Positions 46,963-56,269 of a stretch of 64,000 nt of DNA are shown piece by piece (position 1 is the first letter of the stretch; each line of letters starts with the position of its first letter). The stretch is from Weissella confusa (GTDB taxonomy: Bacteria; Bacillota; Bacilli; Lactobacillales; Lactobacillaceae): positions 62,001 through 126,000 of the forward strand of contig JACSZT010000020.1 of assembly GCA_014332815.1 (NCBI GenBank), given 5' to 3'. The notes beneath the pieces were generated by a model. That model saw nothing but the letters and a program-made list of their open reading frames with translations. It was not told where the DNA came from and searched no databases. The position numbers and the translations under genes were made by a program.

Positions 46963-47083
46963 TTTGGCTGCATACCTAAGAATACCGAACAATAGACAAG
47001 TACTGAAAAACAAACATTCAGTGAATAAAACGTGAAAATGTGGGAAAAACCGCGTTATATCAACGTTTTTAGCACATTGTGGG

Positions 47084-47112
47084 TTGTTATGGGGTTTTAA
47101 CTATGCTATTCT
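47084..47112 (+). promoter_or_regulatory. hup promoter
   Basis: TTGTTA and TATTCT, 17 bases apart. Confidence 0.6.
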
Positions 47113-47195
47113 AAATAACGAAATCAAAGAACGATTCGTTCAATTTCGTACATTTGGGAAATTCCATTAAGCTATTAAGCAGGAGGAACATTAGC

Positions 47196-47471
47196 ATGGC
47201 TAACAAGCAAGATTTGGTAGAAAAGGTTGTTCTTTCAACTAACTTTACGAAGAAGGATGCAAACGAAGCTGTTGATGCAGTATTCGCCGCAATCCAAGAA
47301 TTCCTTGCAAAGGATGAAAAGGTTCAATTGATTGGCTTCGGTAACTTCGAAGTTCGTGAGCGCGCTGCTCGTAAGGGTCGCAACCCACAAACTGGTGAAG
47401 AAATCGAAATCGCAGCTTCAAAGATTCCTGCATTCAAGCCTGGTAAGGCCTTGAAGGATGCGGTCAAGTAA
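47196..47471 (+). CDS. hup: HU family DNA-binding protein
   Basis: 91 residues behind AGGAGG. The sequence [12 protein letters not shown]...[46 protein letters not shown] is canonical HU with a complete beta-arm. It bends DNA and shapes the nucleoid. der-hup adjacency is common in Lactobacillales. It has its own promoter with a leader of about 80 bases. Confidence 0.97.
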   Translation: MANKQDLVEKVVLSTNFTKKDANEAVDAVFAAIQEFLAKDEKVQLIGFGNFEVRERAARKGRNPQTGEEIEIAASKIPAFKPGKALKDAVK

Positions 47472-47479
47472 GACTTCCT

Positions 47480-47518
47480 GAAAACGTGGTGGCCCTGTGT
47501 GGGTTGCCACGTTTTTAT
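47480..47518 (+). terminator. hup terminator
   Basis: Outer arms AACGTGG and CCACGTT with T5. Confidence 0.85.
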
Positions 47519-47545
47519 TTTGGCAACGGCCAAGTTTCTGTGAAA

Positions 47546-47575
47546 TAGACAGTTTCAAGTGAAGTATGGTAGAAT
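47546..47575 (+). promoter_or_regulatory. promoter of a candidate antitoxin RNA
   Basis: TAGACA and TAGAAT, 18 bases apart, reading toward the small toxin gene. Confidence 0.5.
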
Positions 47576-47581
47576 TTTGAC

Positions 47582-47683
47582 ATACAAAAAGCCCGCTGAA
47601 GGGTCGAGCTTCAACGGGCGACAGGTTCCTAGGAATTAGTTGGTTAGGTGTCCATCACTAGTGTGGTGGACGCTTTTCTTTTG
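47582..47683 (+). ncRNA. candidate antisense antitoxin RNA (RNA II-like)
   Basis: About 100 bases, convergent with the small toxin gene. A 5' hairpin (GCCCG.TGAAG/CTTCA.CGGGC, 47591-47619) precedes a single-stranded GGTTCCTAG (47624-47632). It ends in a hairpin (GTCCATCAC/GTGGTGGAC with TAGT loop) and a T-rich tail that overlap the end of the toxin ORF. GGTTCCTAG recurs at 47852-47860 opposite the toxin mRNA leader, so the RNA can pair with that mRNA just before its ribosome binding site. The arrangement resembles Fst/par type I systems. Confidence 0.5.
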
Positions 47684-47804
47684 TCTCGAAGTTTACCCGC
47701 TTGATTGCCACGTATAACGTTGCAATCGCTCGAATAATACTTGGCGAGGCTAAGATAAGCACGATCAGCGCAGCCCACGGACTGGCTTCAACGAAACTAA
47801 TCAC
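47658..47804 (-). CDS. 48-residue hydrophobic peptide, candidate type I toxin
   Basis: GTG start at 47804. The peptide (ISFVEASPWAALIVLILASP, then SIIRAIATLYVAIKRVNF and ETKEKRPPH) has one strong membrane helix and a basic, charged C-terminus, the usual form of type I toxins. The GTG has only a weak ribosome binding site (AAAAGG) and overlaps by eight bases the end of a 12-residue leader ORF (47797-47835, MLPKTIKRILCD) that has an excellent GAGGAGGG. This suggests coupled translation like mok/hok. It lacks the exact Fst motif. A frameshifted single gene is the alternative. Confidence 0.55.
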   Translation of the reverse strand: MISFVEASPWAALIVLILASPSIIRAIATLYVAIKRVNFETKEKRPPH

Positions 47805-47835
47805 ACAAAATCCTTTTAATAGTCTTAGGAAGCAT
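47797..47835 (-). CDS. 12-residue leader ORF of the toxin mRNA
   Basis: ATG exactly eight bases after GAGGAGGG (47844-47851). It encodes MLPKTIKRILCD and its stop lies inside the start of the toxin frame. The repeat targeted by the convergent RNA is immediately upstream of this ribosome binding site. Confidence 0.45.
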   Translation of the reverse strand: MLPKTIKRILCD

Positions 47836-47948
47836 TTTGTTTACCCTCCTCGGTTCCTAGTAAGTTACTGAAGGTGGGAAGGGACGCTATGAACCTAGAC
47901 ACACTGCCGTGATGCGCCGGGGATCAATCCATTGCAACCACGTTATCC

Positions 47949-47977
47949 AGTATGCCTTAGTTTCAGAGTACTGTAAA
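47949..47977 (-). promoter_or_regulatory. candidate promoter of the toxin mRNA
   Basis: On the minus strand TTTACA and CATACT are 17 bases apart, about 90 bases upstream of the GAGGAGGG. Confidence 0.35.
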
Positions 47978-48077
47978 TAGGACTTAGAACGATACTGTGC
48001 GCATATTAGTTCTTCATACTCTGACAATATATTCTGTGATAAACTACATGTATGACTTGTGAAGGGAAGCGAAGTTG

Positions 48078-48890
48078 ATGGAGAATCCAAAGAAAATGGT
48101 GACGATTGCTGGCTCGGATATTTTAGCCGGCGGTGGGATACAGGCTGATTTGGCGACCTTTAATGAGTATGGCTATTTTGGGCTTAGCGTGATTACGAGT
48201 ATTGTTACGGTGACTAAGGATGACTTTACGATTCATCCCGTGCCGTTGGATGTCCTTGATGCGCAACTACAGTCAATTTTCGCTTTGGATGATATCGCTG
48301 GTGTGAAGGTTGGATTATTGCCGACTGTCGGTCACGTACACATGGTGGCGGATTATCTACGTCGGTATGCGACGAACATGCCGGTGATTATTGATCCGGT
48401 GATGGCTTTTAAAGAAACGGACGATGTGGATGTTGTCGAGTTGGTGGCAGCCTTCCAAAAGGACTTGTTGCCACTTGCATCTATGACGACGCCTAACTTG
48501 GTTGAAGGCGAATTGTTGGCTGGCATTAAGATTAAGAATAAAGCCGATTTAGCACAAGCTGCAGAAATTATTCGTGGTTTCGGGGCTGACGCGGTTGTTG
48601 TAAAAGATGGGGCACGCTTAGCTGGTAACGAGGCGACGGATGTTGTCACGACTGGGGCAGAACCTACCTTTCTAGGCTCTCAGAAGCTCGACAGTGCGTT
48701 TAACAATGGTGCTGGATGTACATTTGCTTCAGCCATTGCAAGTCAACTAGCGACCGGTAAAACGCCGGTAGACGCGGTGAAAGATGCTAAAGATTTTGTT
48801 TATTGGGGAATTAAAAACGGTGTCGCATTAAACGATGATTTTTCCGTTGGTAATGTGTGGCAAGCTGCCCGCCGTTTAAGGGGTAAATAA
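48078..48890 (+). CDS. pyridoxine/hydroxymethylpyrimidine kinase family protein
   Basis: 270 residues from the ATG at 48078. A PfkB/ribokinase-like fold: the AGSDILAGGGIQADL N-terminus, IIDPVMAFK, NLVEGELLAG and the anion-hole FNNGAGCTFASA region, in which the usual GTGC(D) reads GAGC. It phosphorylates pyridoxine or HMP. Placed one base before a PdxU-like ECF component, it most likely acts in vitamin B6 salvage (PdxK/ThiD type). The exact substrate is inferred. Confidence 0.85.
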   Translation: MENPKKMVTIAGSDILAGGGIQADLATFNEYGYFGLSVITSIVTVTKDDFTIHPVPLDVLDAQLQSIFALDDIAGVKVGLLPTVGHVHMVADYLRRYATNMPVIIDPVMAFKETDDVDVVELVAAFQKDLLPLASMTTPNLVEGELLAGIKIKNKADLAQAAEIIRGFGADAVVVKDGARLAGNEATDVVTTGAEPTFLGSQKLDSAFNNGAGCTFASAIASQLATGKTPVDAVKDAKDFVYWGIKNGVALNDDFSVGNVWQAARRLRGK

Positions 48891-48891
48891 C

Positions 48892-49401
48892 ATGAAAACA
48901 AAGCAATTAACGATTGCAGCGGTTATTATTGCTGTTAATATTGTGTTGAGTTACGTGGTGAAGTTGCCAACGCCAACTGGCTTCGTGTCATTGGTCGAAA
49001 CAGGAATCTTCATTGCGGCTTGGCATTATGGTTCAAAAACTGGGGCTTTTGTTGGTGGATTGACGGGCTTACTGCTTGATTTGCTAGCTGGTTACCCACA
49101 ATGGATGATTTTTTCATTCATTATTCACGGCCTTGAAGGCTGGGTGCTTGGTAAGTTTGCGATGGACGAACGCATTGGCAAGCGTGTTTGGGGTAACTTC
49201 TTAGGCGGTTCGGTCATGGTTGTTGGTTACTGGATTGCCGGCGCTTTCTTGATTTGGCTAACCGGTGGCGCCAAGATGACTATGCCGAGCGCAGCTTTGG
49301 CAAGCTTGACTGGCGTACCGGCAAATATCATGCAAGTCTTGGTTGGCTTTATTCTAGCGTTGCTACTTAGTGTGCCATTCCGCAAGGTGTTGCGTAAATA
49401 A
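48892..49401 (+). CDS. ECF transporter S component, probably for pyridoxine (PdxU-like)
   Basis: 169 residues, about five to six membrane helices. ECF S-component features are seen, with an AxxxA-like pattern in the first helix (AAVIIAVNIV) and WHYGSKTGAFVGGLTGLLLDLLAGYPQWMIFSF. It starts one base after the kinase. The kinase pairing suggests B6 vitamers as substrate; thiamine precursor is a second option. It needs the shared EcfAA'T energizing module encoded elsewhere. Confidence 0.82.
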   Translation: MKTKQLTIAAVIIAVNIVLSYVVKLPTPTGFVSLVETGIFIAAWHYGSKTGAFVGGLTGLLLDLLAGYPQWMIFSFIIHGLEGWVLGKFAMDERIGKRVWGNFLGGSVMVVGYWIAGAFLIWLTGGAKMTMPSAALASLTGVPANIMQVLVGFILALLLSVPFRKVLRK

Positions 49402-49405
49402 TACA

Positions 49406-49440
49406 GAAAAGCTGTCATTTCGTCGGATGACGGCTTTTTT
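49406..49440 (+). terminator. terminator
   Basis: Arms AAAGCTGTCAT and ATGACGGCTTT with T6. Confidence 0.88.
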
Positions 49441-49503
49441 ACTGCCCGAAAAAATGATATTCTAGAAATCTAGGTTTTTTACGTTTTTGAAAGCAGGGTG
49501 AGT

Positions 49504-50712
49504 ATGAGTAATAAAAAAGTAGCGTCAAATGGCGCAATTTTAGCAGCAAGTGTCCTCTTGATCGGCTTGATTATGCGATCACCCATTACGACACTCCCCT
49601 TGATGTTAACGCAGATTTCAGGTGAGTTGGGTGTTGATAAAGGACAACTGGGAATTTTGACGACGATTCCGTTGGTCATGTTCCTGCTGATTTCTAATTT
49701 TGCGTCAAAGACGATGGCGTTCTTTGGCTTGAAAAAGGCGTTGGGGTTGTCATTGGCATCAATCTTCTTGGGTACAGCGTTGCGCTTGGTCGTGACGATG
49801 CCAACGATGCTGATTGGTACGGTTCTGGTTGGTGCAGGAATTGCGCACTTGAACGTCTTTATGCCAACATTCGTCGCGTCATATTTCTCACATAAGGTGG
49901 GTGTATACACATCAATGTACTCACTCACGATTATGATCGGGTCAGCGACATTTAGTTTGTTGACGGCGCCGGTGGTGGCAACGTTCGGTTGGCACGCTGT
50001 CATGTGGTTACTAGTTTTGTTGCCAGCCATCGTGCTTGGATTCTGGATTTACACGTCAATGCGTGTGCCAGAAAAAGTGCCTGCAACGCGTGGTCGTCAT
50101 CACGATGCTAACACACCCAAGAAGAAGATTTGGACCAACATTAAGGCGTGGCCATTCTTGGTTGTCTTCGGGGTACAAGCGATTATTAATTACACAGGTG
50201 TGGCTTGGCTACCAACCATGATGGCGCAGCATCATGTTTCAGCCGGATCAATCTCGGTGATTATGTCATTCTATTCATTTATCGGGATGCCAATTTCAAT
50301 TTTGGTGCCAAATATTCTGGTAAACATGCGTCGCAAGGGGACATTGGCGACTATCGCAGTCGCTGCCGTGATGTCGCTAATTGGTGCTGTGATGCTATTT
50401 GATCAAGAAACGTCTTCAGTTGTGTACTGGTTCTTCTTGACGATTTTGATTGGTTTCGCAACGTCATTCTTCTTTTTGTACACCATGACAATGTTTGCTG
50501 CTAAGACATCTTCGCCAGTTGAAACGGCCCGTTTGTCAGGTATGGCGCAAGCTGGTGGTTACTTTATGTCTGCATTCGGTCCAATGCTTTATGGTATGGC
50601 TTTTACCGCAAATCCGAATGGGGTCATCCAAAACGTCGTTTATTTGGTATTGGTGATCGTGATGATTGTCGCTGCCGTGATGATGGCGATGACTAAGCAT
50701 TTGTTTGACTAA
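49504..50712 (+). CDS. MFS transporter, CynX/NimT family
   Basis: 402 residues from the ATG at 49504. Twelve membrane helices. The opening SVLLIGLIMRSPITTLPLMLTQIS is typical of the CynX/NimT group, whose members carry cyanate or 2-nitroimidazole-like compounds. The substrate here is unknown. It is a single gene with a terminator on both sides. Confidence 0.88.
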   Translation: MSNKKVASNGAILAASVLLIGLIMRSPITTLPLMLTQISGELGVDKGQLGILTTIPLVMFLLISNFASKTMAFFGLKKALGLSLASIFLGTALRLVVTMPTMLIGTVLVGAGIAHLNVFMPTFVASYFSHKVGVYTSMYSLTIMIGSATFSLLTAPVVATFGWHAVMWLLVLLPAIVLGFWIYTSMRVPEKVPATRGRHHDANTPKKKIWTNIKAWPFLVVFGVQAIINYTGVAWLPTMMAQHHVSAGSISVIMSFYSFIGMPISILVPNILVNMRRKGTLATIAVAAVMSLIGAVMLFDQETSSVVYWFFLTILIGFATSFFFLYTMTMFAAKTSSPVETARLSGMAQAGGYFMSAFGPMLYGMAFTANPNGVIQNVVYLVLVIVMIVAAVMMAMTKHLFD

Positions 50713-50721
50713 AATAATGAT

Positions 50722-50758
50722 GAGATGTTGTTCAGTGGTGAACAACGTCTCTTTTTTG
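50722..50758 (+). terminator. terminator
   Basis: Arms GAGATGTTGTTC and GAACAACGTCTC with T6. Confidence 0.9.
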
Positions 50759-50796
50759 TATAATGAACATACGACAAAAACAATTTGGGGGATTTT

Positions 50797-51729
50797 ATGG
50801 CACGTAAGATTGGAATTATCGGCCTTGGAAACGTTGGGGCTGCGGTAGCACACGGATTGATTGCACAAGGTGTAGCCGACGACTACGTCTTTATTGATGC
50901 AAACGAAGCGAAGGTGAAGGCTGATCAAATTGATTTCCAAGACGCAATGGCGAACTTGGAAGCGCACGGTAACATTGTGATTAACGATTGGGCAGCCTTG
51001 GCTGATGCTGATGTTGTGATTTCAACACTGGGGAACATCAAGTTGCAACAAGACAACCCAACCGGTGACCGTTTTGCTGAGTTGAAGTTTACCAGCAGCA
51101 TGGTGCAATCAGTCGGCACAAACTTGAAGGAATCTGGTTTCCACGGCGTATTGGTCGTGATTTCAAACCCGGTCGACGTGATTACGGCCTTGTTCCAACA
51201 CGTGACTGGTTTCCCAGCTCACAAGGTTATCGGAACCGGTACTTTGCTTGACACGGCGCGTATGCAACGTGCAGTTGGTGAGGCGTTTGATTTGGATCCA
51301 CGTTCTGTTTCAGGTTACAACTTGGGTGAGCACGGTAACTCACAATTCGTAGCTTGGTCAACTGTGCGCGTGATGGGTCAACCAATCGTGACGTTGGCTG
51401 ATGCCGGCGATATTGATTTGGCGGCCATCGAAGAGGAAGCACGTAAGGGTGGCTTCACGGTCTTGAATGGTAAGGGCTACACGAGCTACGGTGTTGCAAC
51501 GTCAGCAATTCGCATTGCCAAGGCTGTTATGGCTGACGCGCATGCTGAATTGGTTGTCTCAAACCGTCGCGATGACATGGGAATGTACTTGTCATACCCA
51601 GCGATTATTGGTCGTGATGGTGTCTTGGCAGAAACGACGCTTGATTTGACAACGGATGAGCAAGAAAAGCTTTTGCAATCACGTGACTACATCCAACAAC
51701 GTTTCGACGAAATTGTGGATACACTCTAA
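50797..51729 (+). CDS. hicDH: L-2-hydroxyisocaproate dehydrogenase
   Basis: 310 residues from the ATG at 50797 ([20 protein letters not shown]); RBS GGGGG. The NAD-binding GLGNVGAA loop, the ISNPVDVIT block and the catalytic His in NLGEHGNSQ place it in the L-lactate/malate dehydrogenase superfamily. The sequence agrees closely with my memory of L-HicDH from Weissella (Lactobacillus) confusa, which reduces 2-keto acids such as 2-ketoisocaproate with NADH. It likely serves redox balance and amino-acid catabolism. It is a single gene with its own terminator. Confidence 0.93.
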
Positions 51730-51735
51730 AAACAC

Positions 51736-51774
51736 AAAAAGTGGCTTCAATCAGGTGATTGGACCACTTTTTTC
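51736..51774 (+). terminator. terminator
   Basis: Arms AAAAAGTGG.TCAATC and GATTG.CCACTTTTTT. Confidence 0.88.
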
Positions 51775-51798
51775 TAATTGTGCATGAAAGGAAGGCTT

Positions 51799-52968
51799 AT
51801 GAAGCTTTTGCATACTGCCGATTGGCATATCGGTAAAGAACTGGGTGGCTTCTCATTGTTAGAGGAACAAAAAGCCGCTTTTAAGAAGATTTTACAGTTG
51901 GCGCTGGATGAACAGGTTGACGGTATTATTGTGGCCGGTGATTTGTATGACCGTGCCATTGCACCGACAAGTGCTGTGACGGCATTGGAGGCGATGCTAC
52001 GCGAGATGAATTTGACGCATCATTTGCCAATTTATGCAGTCTCAGGAAACCACGATGGGGCAACGCGTCTGGGAGCCGGTCACGAATGGCGTGAACAAAC
52101 TAATTTGTACATCAATACGACTTTGGCGGAAGCTTTTACGCCGGTCGAAACTGAGGAAGCACAAATTTTCATGCTGCCATTCTTAGAACCAACGGCTGCG
52201 CGTGTTTACTATCAAGTGGCTGAAGATGAAATTGCGGACTATCAATCAATTGAACAAGTCATGGCGCGTATCGTGCCCGAGATGGTCGCAAACTTTAATC
52301 CAGACAAGCGCCATATTTTGGTAACGCACTATTATGTGACGGGTTCAGACAACGAAGATTATGAATTTACGAGTGAGACGAACTCACGTGTCGGTGGCTT
52401 GAAGGACATTACGGCGGGACAATTTGCAGACTTTGATTATGTTGCTTTGGGCCACTTGCACTTGCGCGAAGCTAGTCCAACAAAGACGATTCGTTATTCA
52501 GGTTCACCGGTTAAGTTCAATACCAAGGAAGCCCAAACTGAAAAGGGTGTTTACATTGTTGATGTAACTGAAGCAGGTGTGACGACAAGCTGGCATCCAA
52601 TTGCACCGACAAAGGATTTGATTGTCTTGCAAGAAACGTTTGAAACGTTGACTGATCCAGCATTTTACCAACAATATGAACGCGCCCACGCAAACTTCTT
52701 TAGTATTCGCATTCAAGGTGCGGCGCAATCGTCAAACGCGCGGGCGGATTTGACGGAGATTTACGGGGATGTCGTGGAATTGCAGTATGACATGCCAAAA
52801 ATTGCATTGGATCAGCAAGTTGTGCCGGAACCAGTCGATGATGATATCTCGAATGAAGACTTGATTAGTCAGTTCTATGAAGAAGTAATGGGGGAATCGT
52901 TGACGCCGATGCAAGAAACATTGATGTCAGACACGTTAGTTGCGATTTCACAAGCGGAAGAGGGATAA
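51799..52968 (+). CDS. sbcD: exonuclease SbcCD, nuclease subunit SbcD
   Basis: 389 residues from the ATG at 51799 (MKLLHTADWHIGKELGG) behind AAAGGAAGG. The metallophosphoesterase motifs DxH (TADWHIG), GDLYDR, GNHD and the later GHLHLR are complete. With SbcC it opens DNA hairpins and degrades ends. It is followed after one base by sbcC. Confidence 0.96.
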   Translation: MKLLHTADWHIGKELGGFSLLEEQKAAFKKILQLALDEQVDGIIVAGDLYDRAIAPTSAVTALEAMLREMNLTHHLPIYAVSGNHDGATRLGAGHEWREQTNLYINTTLAEAFTPVETEEAQIFMLPFLEPTAARVYYQVAEDEIADYQSIEQVMARIVPEMVANFNPDKRHILVTHYYVTGSDNEDYEFTSETNSRVGGLKDITAGQFADFDYVALGHLHLREASPTKTIRYSGSPVKFNTKEAQTEKGVYIVDVTEAGVTTSWHPIAPTKDLIVLQETFETLTDPAFYQQYERAHANFFSIRIQGAAQSSNARADLTEIYGDVVELQYDMPKIALDQQVVPEPVDDDISNEDLISQFYEEVMGESLTPMQETLMSDTLVAISQAEEG

Positions 52969-52969
52969 T

Positions 52970-55900
52970 ATGCGACCTATTAAATTACATCTTGAATATT
53001 TTGGGCCGTATGAGGATACGACCGTTGATTTTGAACGTTTTACGGAGTCCAAGCTGTTTTTGATTACAGGTGATACTGGTGCTGGTAAGACAACCATGTT
53101 CGACGCCATGACATATGCACTATTCGGTGAAGGAACAGGTGATCGCAAGCCAGAAGCGATGCGTAGTGAGTTCGCACCGACGACGGCTGAAACGGCGGTG
53201 ACGTTCTGGTTTGAGCATAATGGTCAGTACTACCGTATTGCCCGTAAGCCAACACAACAACTGAAAAAGAAGCGTGGTGCAAAGTCAGATGACGACACGA
53301 CAGAACGCAAGGCTGAAGTGTCATTTGCTGAAGTGGACGATTCTTTGCAAACGCCGATTGCCGATTTGGGTGAAAAGGCAACCCTAGTTAATGAAACTGT
53401 CCAGGAGTTATTGCATTTGACAGCGGACCAATTCCGCAAGATTATTTTGCTACCACAGAATCAATTCCGTGAATTCTTGGCGGCTCAAAGTGATGACAAG
53501 ATTACGATTTTACGTAGCCTATTTGGCACAGAAATCTTCGATGCGTTTACTGAAGCATTGAAGAATCAACGTAAGGATACGAACAAGCAGATTGAAAGTT
53601 TGACGAATGAGTTGCGGGCGGCACTGAAGCAAGTTAGCTGGGATGTGCCAAACATTGCTGAAATTGCCCCAACACCAACAGAACAAGTGGCATATTTAGC
53701 CACTCAAGTTGCTAACGCCCAAACCGCGGTTGCGCAACAAACGGCGGTTCATGAGCAATCGGCCGCTGCTTTGACGACTGCCCGAGCCGCATTGCAGGCT
53801 GGTCAAAAATTGGCGCAAGCGATTGAACGTCAACAAACTTTGCAGGCACAAGCAGAACAGTTGGCCGCTTTAGCAGAAGATGTGGCAGCAAAGCGCGCGG
53901 ACTTAGCGCTTTTAAACTGGGGAAATGAACAACGTGACTTAGTGGCTAAGGTTGCCGATGCGAAGCGAACGGTGCAACGTTTGACTGACGAAGCGACGCA
54001 AACAGCCAACAAGTTAGTCGAAGCGGAAAAGACTGAAGCAACTGCACGTCAAGAACAGGAAACTTTGGTAGCCGGCGAAACGGCAGTTGTTGCGCAACGT
54101 GAGCGATTGACGTTAGTGACGGAAACGTTGCTACCAAATGCCAAGCGTCAAGCCGATTTACAAAAGACGATTCACGCATCTGAAGAACGTTTGACGGCAT
54201 TGCATGACATGCAAGCTGGTACAACAAAACATGTTGCAGAAGTTACCCAAAAGATGACGGATGCAAATGAGCGTTTAACAGCACTGGCCGATGTTGCAAC
54301 GCAACAAACGGCGTTGGCTGGTTTTGCGGGTCGTATTGCATCGCTATCACAGGCACAAGCGCGTTTGAATCAACAGCAAGCTAGCCTGGCAAGCACACAA
54401 GCATCATACGAATCCGCACAACACAAGTTAGCCGCGGCGCAAACAACATTGGCAGAAGTGATTGCAATGCGTGAGTCCAAGGCAGCGCTTCGTCGCGATG
54501 TGATGATTCAGCAATTGCATAATGAGCTGAAGGTCGGTGAACCTTGTGCCGTCTGCGGTCAGATCTACACTGGTGAGAACGAAGACCCCCACGCTGTGCA
54601 AACAACGTACGAAGATTTGAAGGTGGCGATGGCTGCCGTTGAAGAGGCTGAAACAGCTGAGCAACGTGCTATCGCGGATGAAGCGGGTGTGAAGGCATCG
54701 GTTAATGAACTGGAAGACGCGGTTGCGAAGGCGACGACATCGTTTGACCAAGCAAAGGCCGACCTAGCGGAGTCATATGAAACGCTGTATGCCGATTGGC
54801 GCCAAGCATTTCCAACTGATTTATTGCCAGATACCTATGAGTCAGAGGCGGTGACTGCACGGTACGATGCCGTGAAGGCTACAGTTGAACAGAACGCGAC
54901 GTTGCAGGCTAAGACAACACGCGAAATTGCTGATTTGACATCAGAACTTGGTAAGTATAAAGAGCAAGTTGCATCAACAACGGCGCAATTGCAAGAACAA
55001 GAACGCCAATTGCAGGCTGATCAAGAGGCGTTGGCACAATTGAATGCGCAAGGTGAGCTAGGGGATGTTGCGACGTATGAAGATGAGCGTCAAACATTAG
55101 CGTCAGAAATTGCGACATTTGAAAAGCGCCAACAAGCCGTGCAAGAAGCCGTCCGTAGCGCCCAACAAACGGTCCAAGCACTGCAAGCCCGTCAAGCCGA
55201 ACTAACGGCTGAATTGACGGCAGCTAATGATCAATTTGCGTTAATGTCAGGACGCTTGGGTGCTGAAATCGTGGCCGGTCCGGTGGCAGATGAGACAGCG
55301 TTCAATGATTTGCTGGCGCGCTTAGATGCCGATAAGTCTTTGATTACGACGTTGAGTGCTGAAATCGCCACGTACGACACGCAAGTTGCTGAAAATAAGC
55401 AACAATTGACGTCCGTTACTGCTGAAATTGGTGACCAAACGGCGCCGGATCTTGTCGCGTTGCAAGACCAGCAAGAGAAGGCTAACGAAGCAGAGACGAT
55501 CGCACGTGACCTTAAGGCTAAATTGCAATTTGAATTGGATAAATTGCGCAAGGAACACGAAACGGTCGTTGGTTTGGAAGAACAAATTGCGGCGATTACC
55601 GCAAAGTCAGCTGATTTGATTAAGTTGACGCAGGCTGTCGATGGGGTGAACACCAAGAATCTTCGACTTGAGCCGTATGTGTTGCGCAGTTTCCTATACG
55701 AAGTGTTGGCCTATGCGAACGAACACTATATTGGAAATTTGTCAGCTGGTCGTTACCAATTTGTGCTCTCAAACCGTCAAGCTGGTCGTGCCAACCAAAA
55801 CGGTTTGGACATCGATATTTACGATCAAGACGCCGGTAAGGTACGTTCAACGAGCACACTGTCTGGTGGTGAATCATTTATCGCAGCGCTGTCTATCGCA

Positions 55901-56155
55901 CTTTCGATGGCTGAAGTTGTGCAACACCGGGCCGGTGGGGCGAAGATTGATGCGTTATTCATTGATGAAGGATTTGGATCGCTTGACGGAACCACATTGT
56001 CACAAGCAATGGAAGCCTTGGCATCAGTCGAACAAAGTGGCCGCTTGATTGGGGTTATCTCACACGTTGAGTCAATGAAACAACAAATTCCACAGCAAAT
56101 GGTGGTCACAAAACAAGGTAGCGGACGCAGTAAATTAACTTATCGCATGGTATAA
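52970..56155 (+). CDS. sbcC: exonuclease SbcCD, SMC-like subunit SbcC
   Basis: 1061 residues from the ATG at 52970. The Walker A (GDTGAGKTT) is near the N-terminus. Two long coiled-coil arms are joined by a zinc hook C-x2-C (CAVC, about 525), followed by the ABC signature (STLSGGESFIAALSIALS) and Walker B (DALFIDEGFGSLD) at the C-terminus. It is the ATPase partner of SbcD, a Rad50-like protein. The arms are Gln/Ala/Thr-rich. Confidence 0.96.
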   Translation: MRPIKLHLEYFGPYEDTTVDFERFTESKLFLITGDTGAGKTTMFDAMTYALFGEGTGDRKPEAMRSEFAPTTAETAVTFWFEHNGQYYRIARKPTQQLKKKRGAKSDDDTTERKAEVSFAEVDDSLQTPIADLGEKATLVNETVQELLHLTADQFRKIILLPQNQFREFLAAQSDDKITILRSLFGTEIFDAFTEALKNQRKDTNKQIESLTNELRAALKQVSWDVPNIAEIAPTPTEQVAYLATQVANAQTAVAQQTAVHEQSAAALTTARAALQAGQKLAQAIERQQTLQAQAEQLAALAEDVAAKRADLALLNWGNEQRDLVAKVADAKRTVQRLTDEATQTANKLVEAEKTEATARQEQETLVAGETAVVAQRERLTLVTETLLPNAKRQADLQKTIHASEERLTALHDMQAGTTKHVAEVTQKMTDANERLTALADVATQQTALAGFAGRIASLSQAQARLNQQQASLASTQASYESAQHKLAAAQTTLAEVIAMRESKAALRRDVMIQQLHNELKVGEPCAVCGQIYTGENEDPHAVQTTYEDLKVAMAAVEEAETAEQRAIADEAGVKASVNELEDAVAKATTSFDQAKADLAESYETLYADWRQAFPTDLLPDTYESEAVTARYDAVKATVEQNATLQAKTTREIADLTSELGKYKEQVASTTAQLQEQERQLQADQEALAQLNAQGELGDVATYEDERQTLASEIATFEKRQQAVQEAVRSAQQTVQALQARQAELTAELTAANDQFALMSGRLGAEIVAGPVADETAFNDLLARLDADKSLITTLSAEIATYDTQVAENKQQLTSVTAEIGDQTAPDLVALQDQQEKANEAETIARDLKAKLQFELDKLRKEHETVVGLEEQIAAITAKSADLIKLTQAVDGVNTKNLRLEPYVLRSFLYEVLAYANEHYIGNLSAGRYQFVLSNRQAGRANQNGLDIDIYDQDAGKVRSTSTLSGGESFIAALSIALSMAEVVQHRAGGAKIDALFIDEGFGSLDGTTLSQAMEALASVEQSGRLIGVISHVESMKQQIPQQMVVTKQGSGRSKLTYRMV

Positions 56156-56269
56156 GGGACTGTAACCGATTTCATGGAACTTTTAGATTGAAACGACCTT
56201 TTTTCTGGTTAATAATGGTTTTCGCACAGAGAAAAAGTAAGGTAAAAAGTTTCATGAAGGAGGTGCGCT

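Larger units (their letters stand above)
47624..47860. repeat. separated direct repeat GGTTCCTAG
   Basis: The 9-base repeat occurs at 47624-47632 and 47852-47860, followed in both by AT-rich similar bases (GAATTAG and TAAGTTA). It brackets the toxin gene. Confidence 0.65.

Noticed and set aside
47887-48090. Minus-strand 67-residue frame upstream of the toxin mRNA
   Set aside because: No ribosome binding site or membrane helix; it overlaps the start of the vitamin B6 kinase gene and the predicted toxin promoter.
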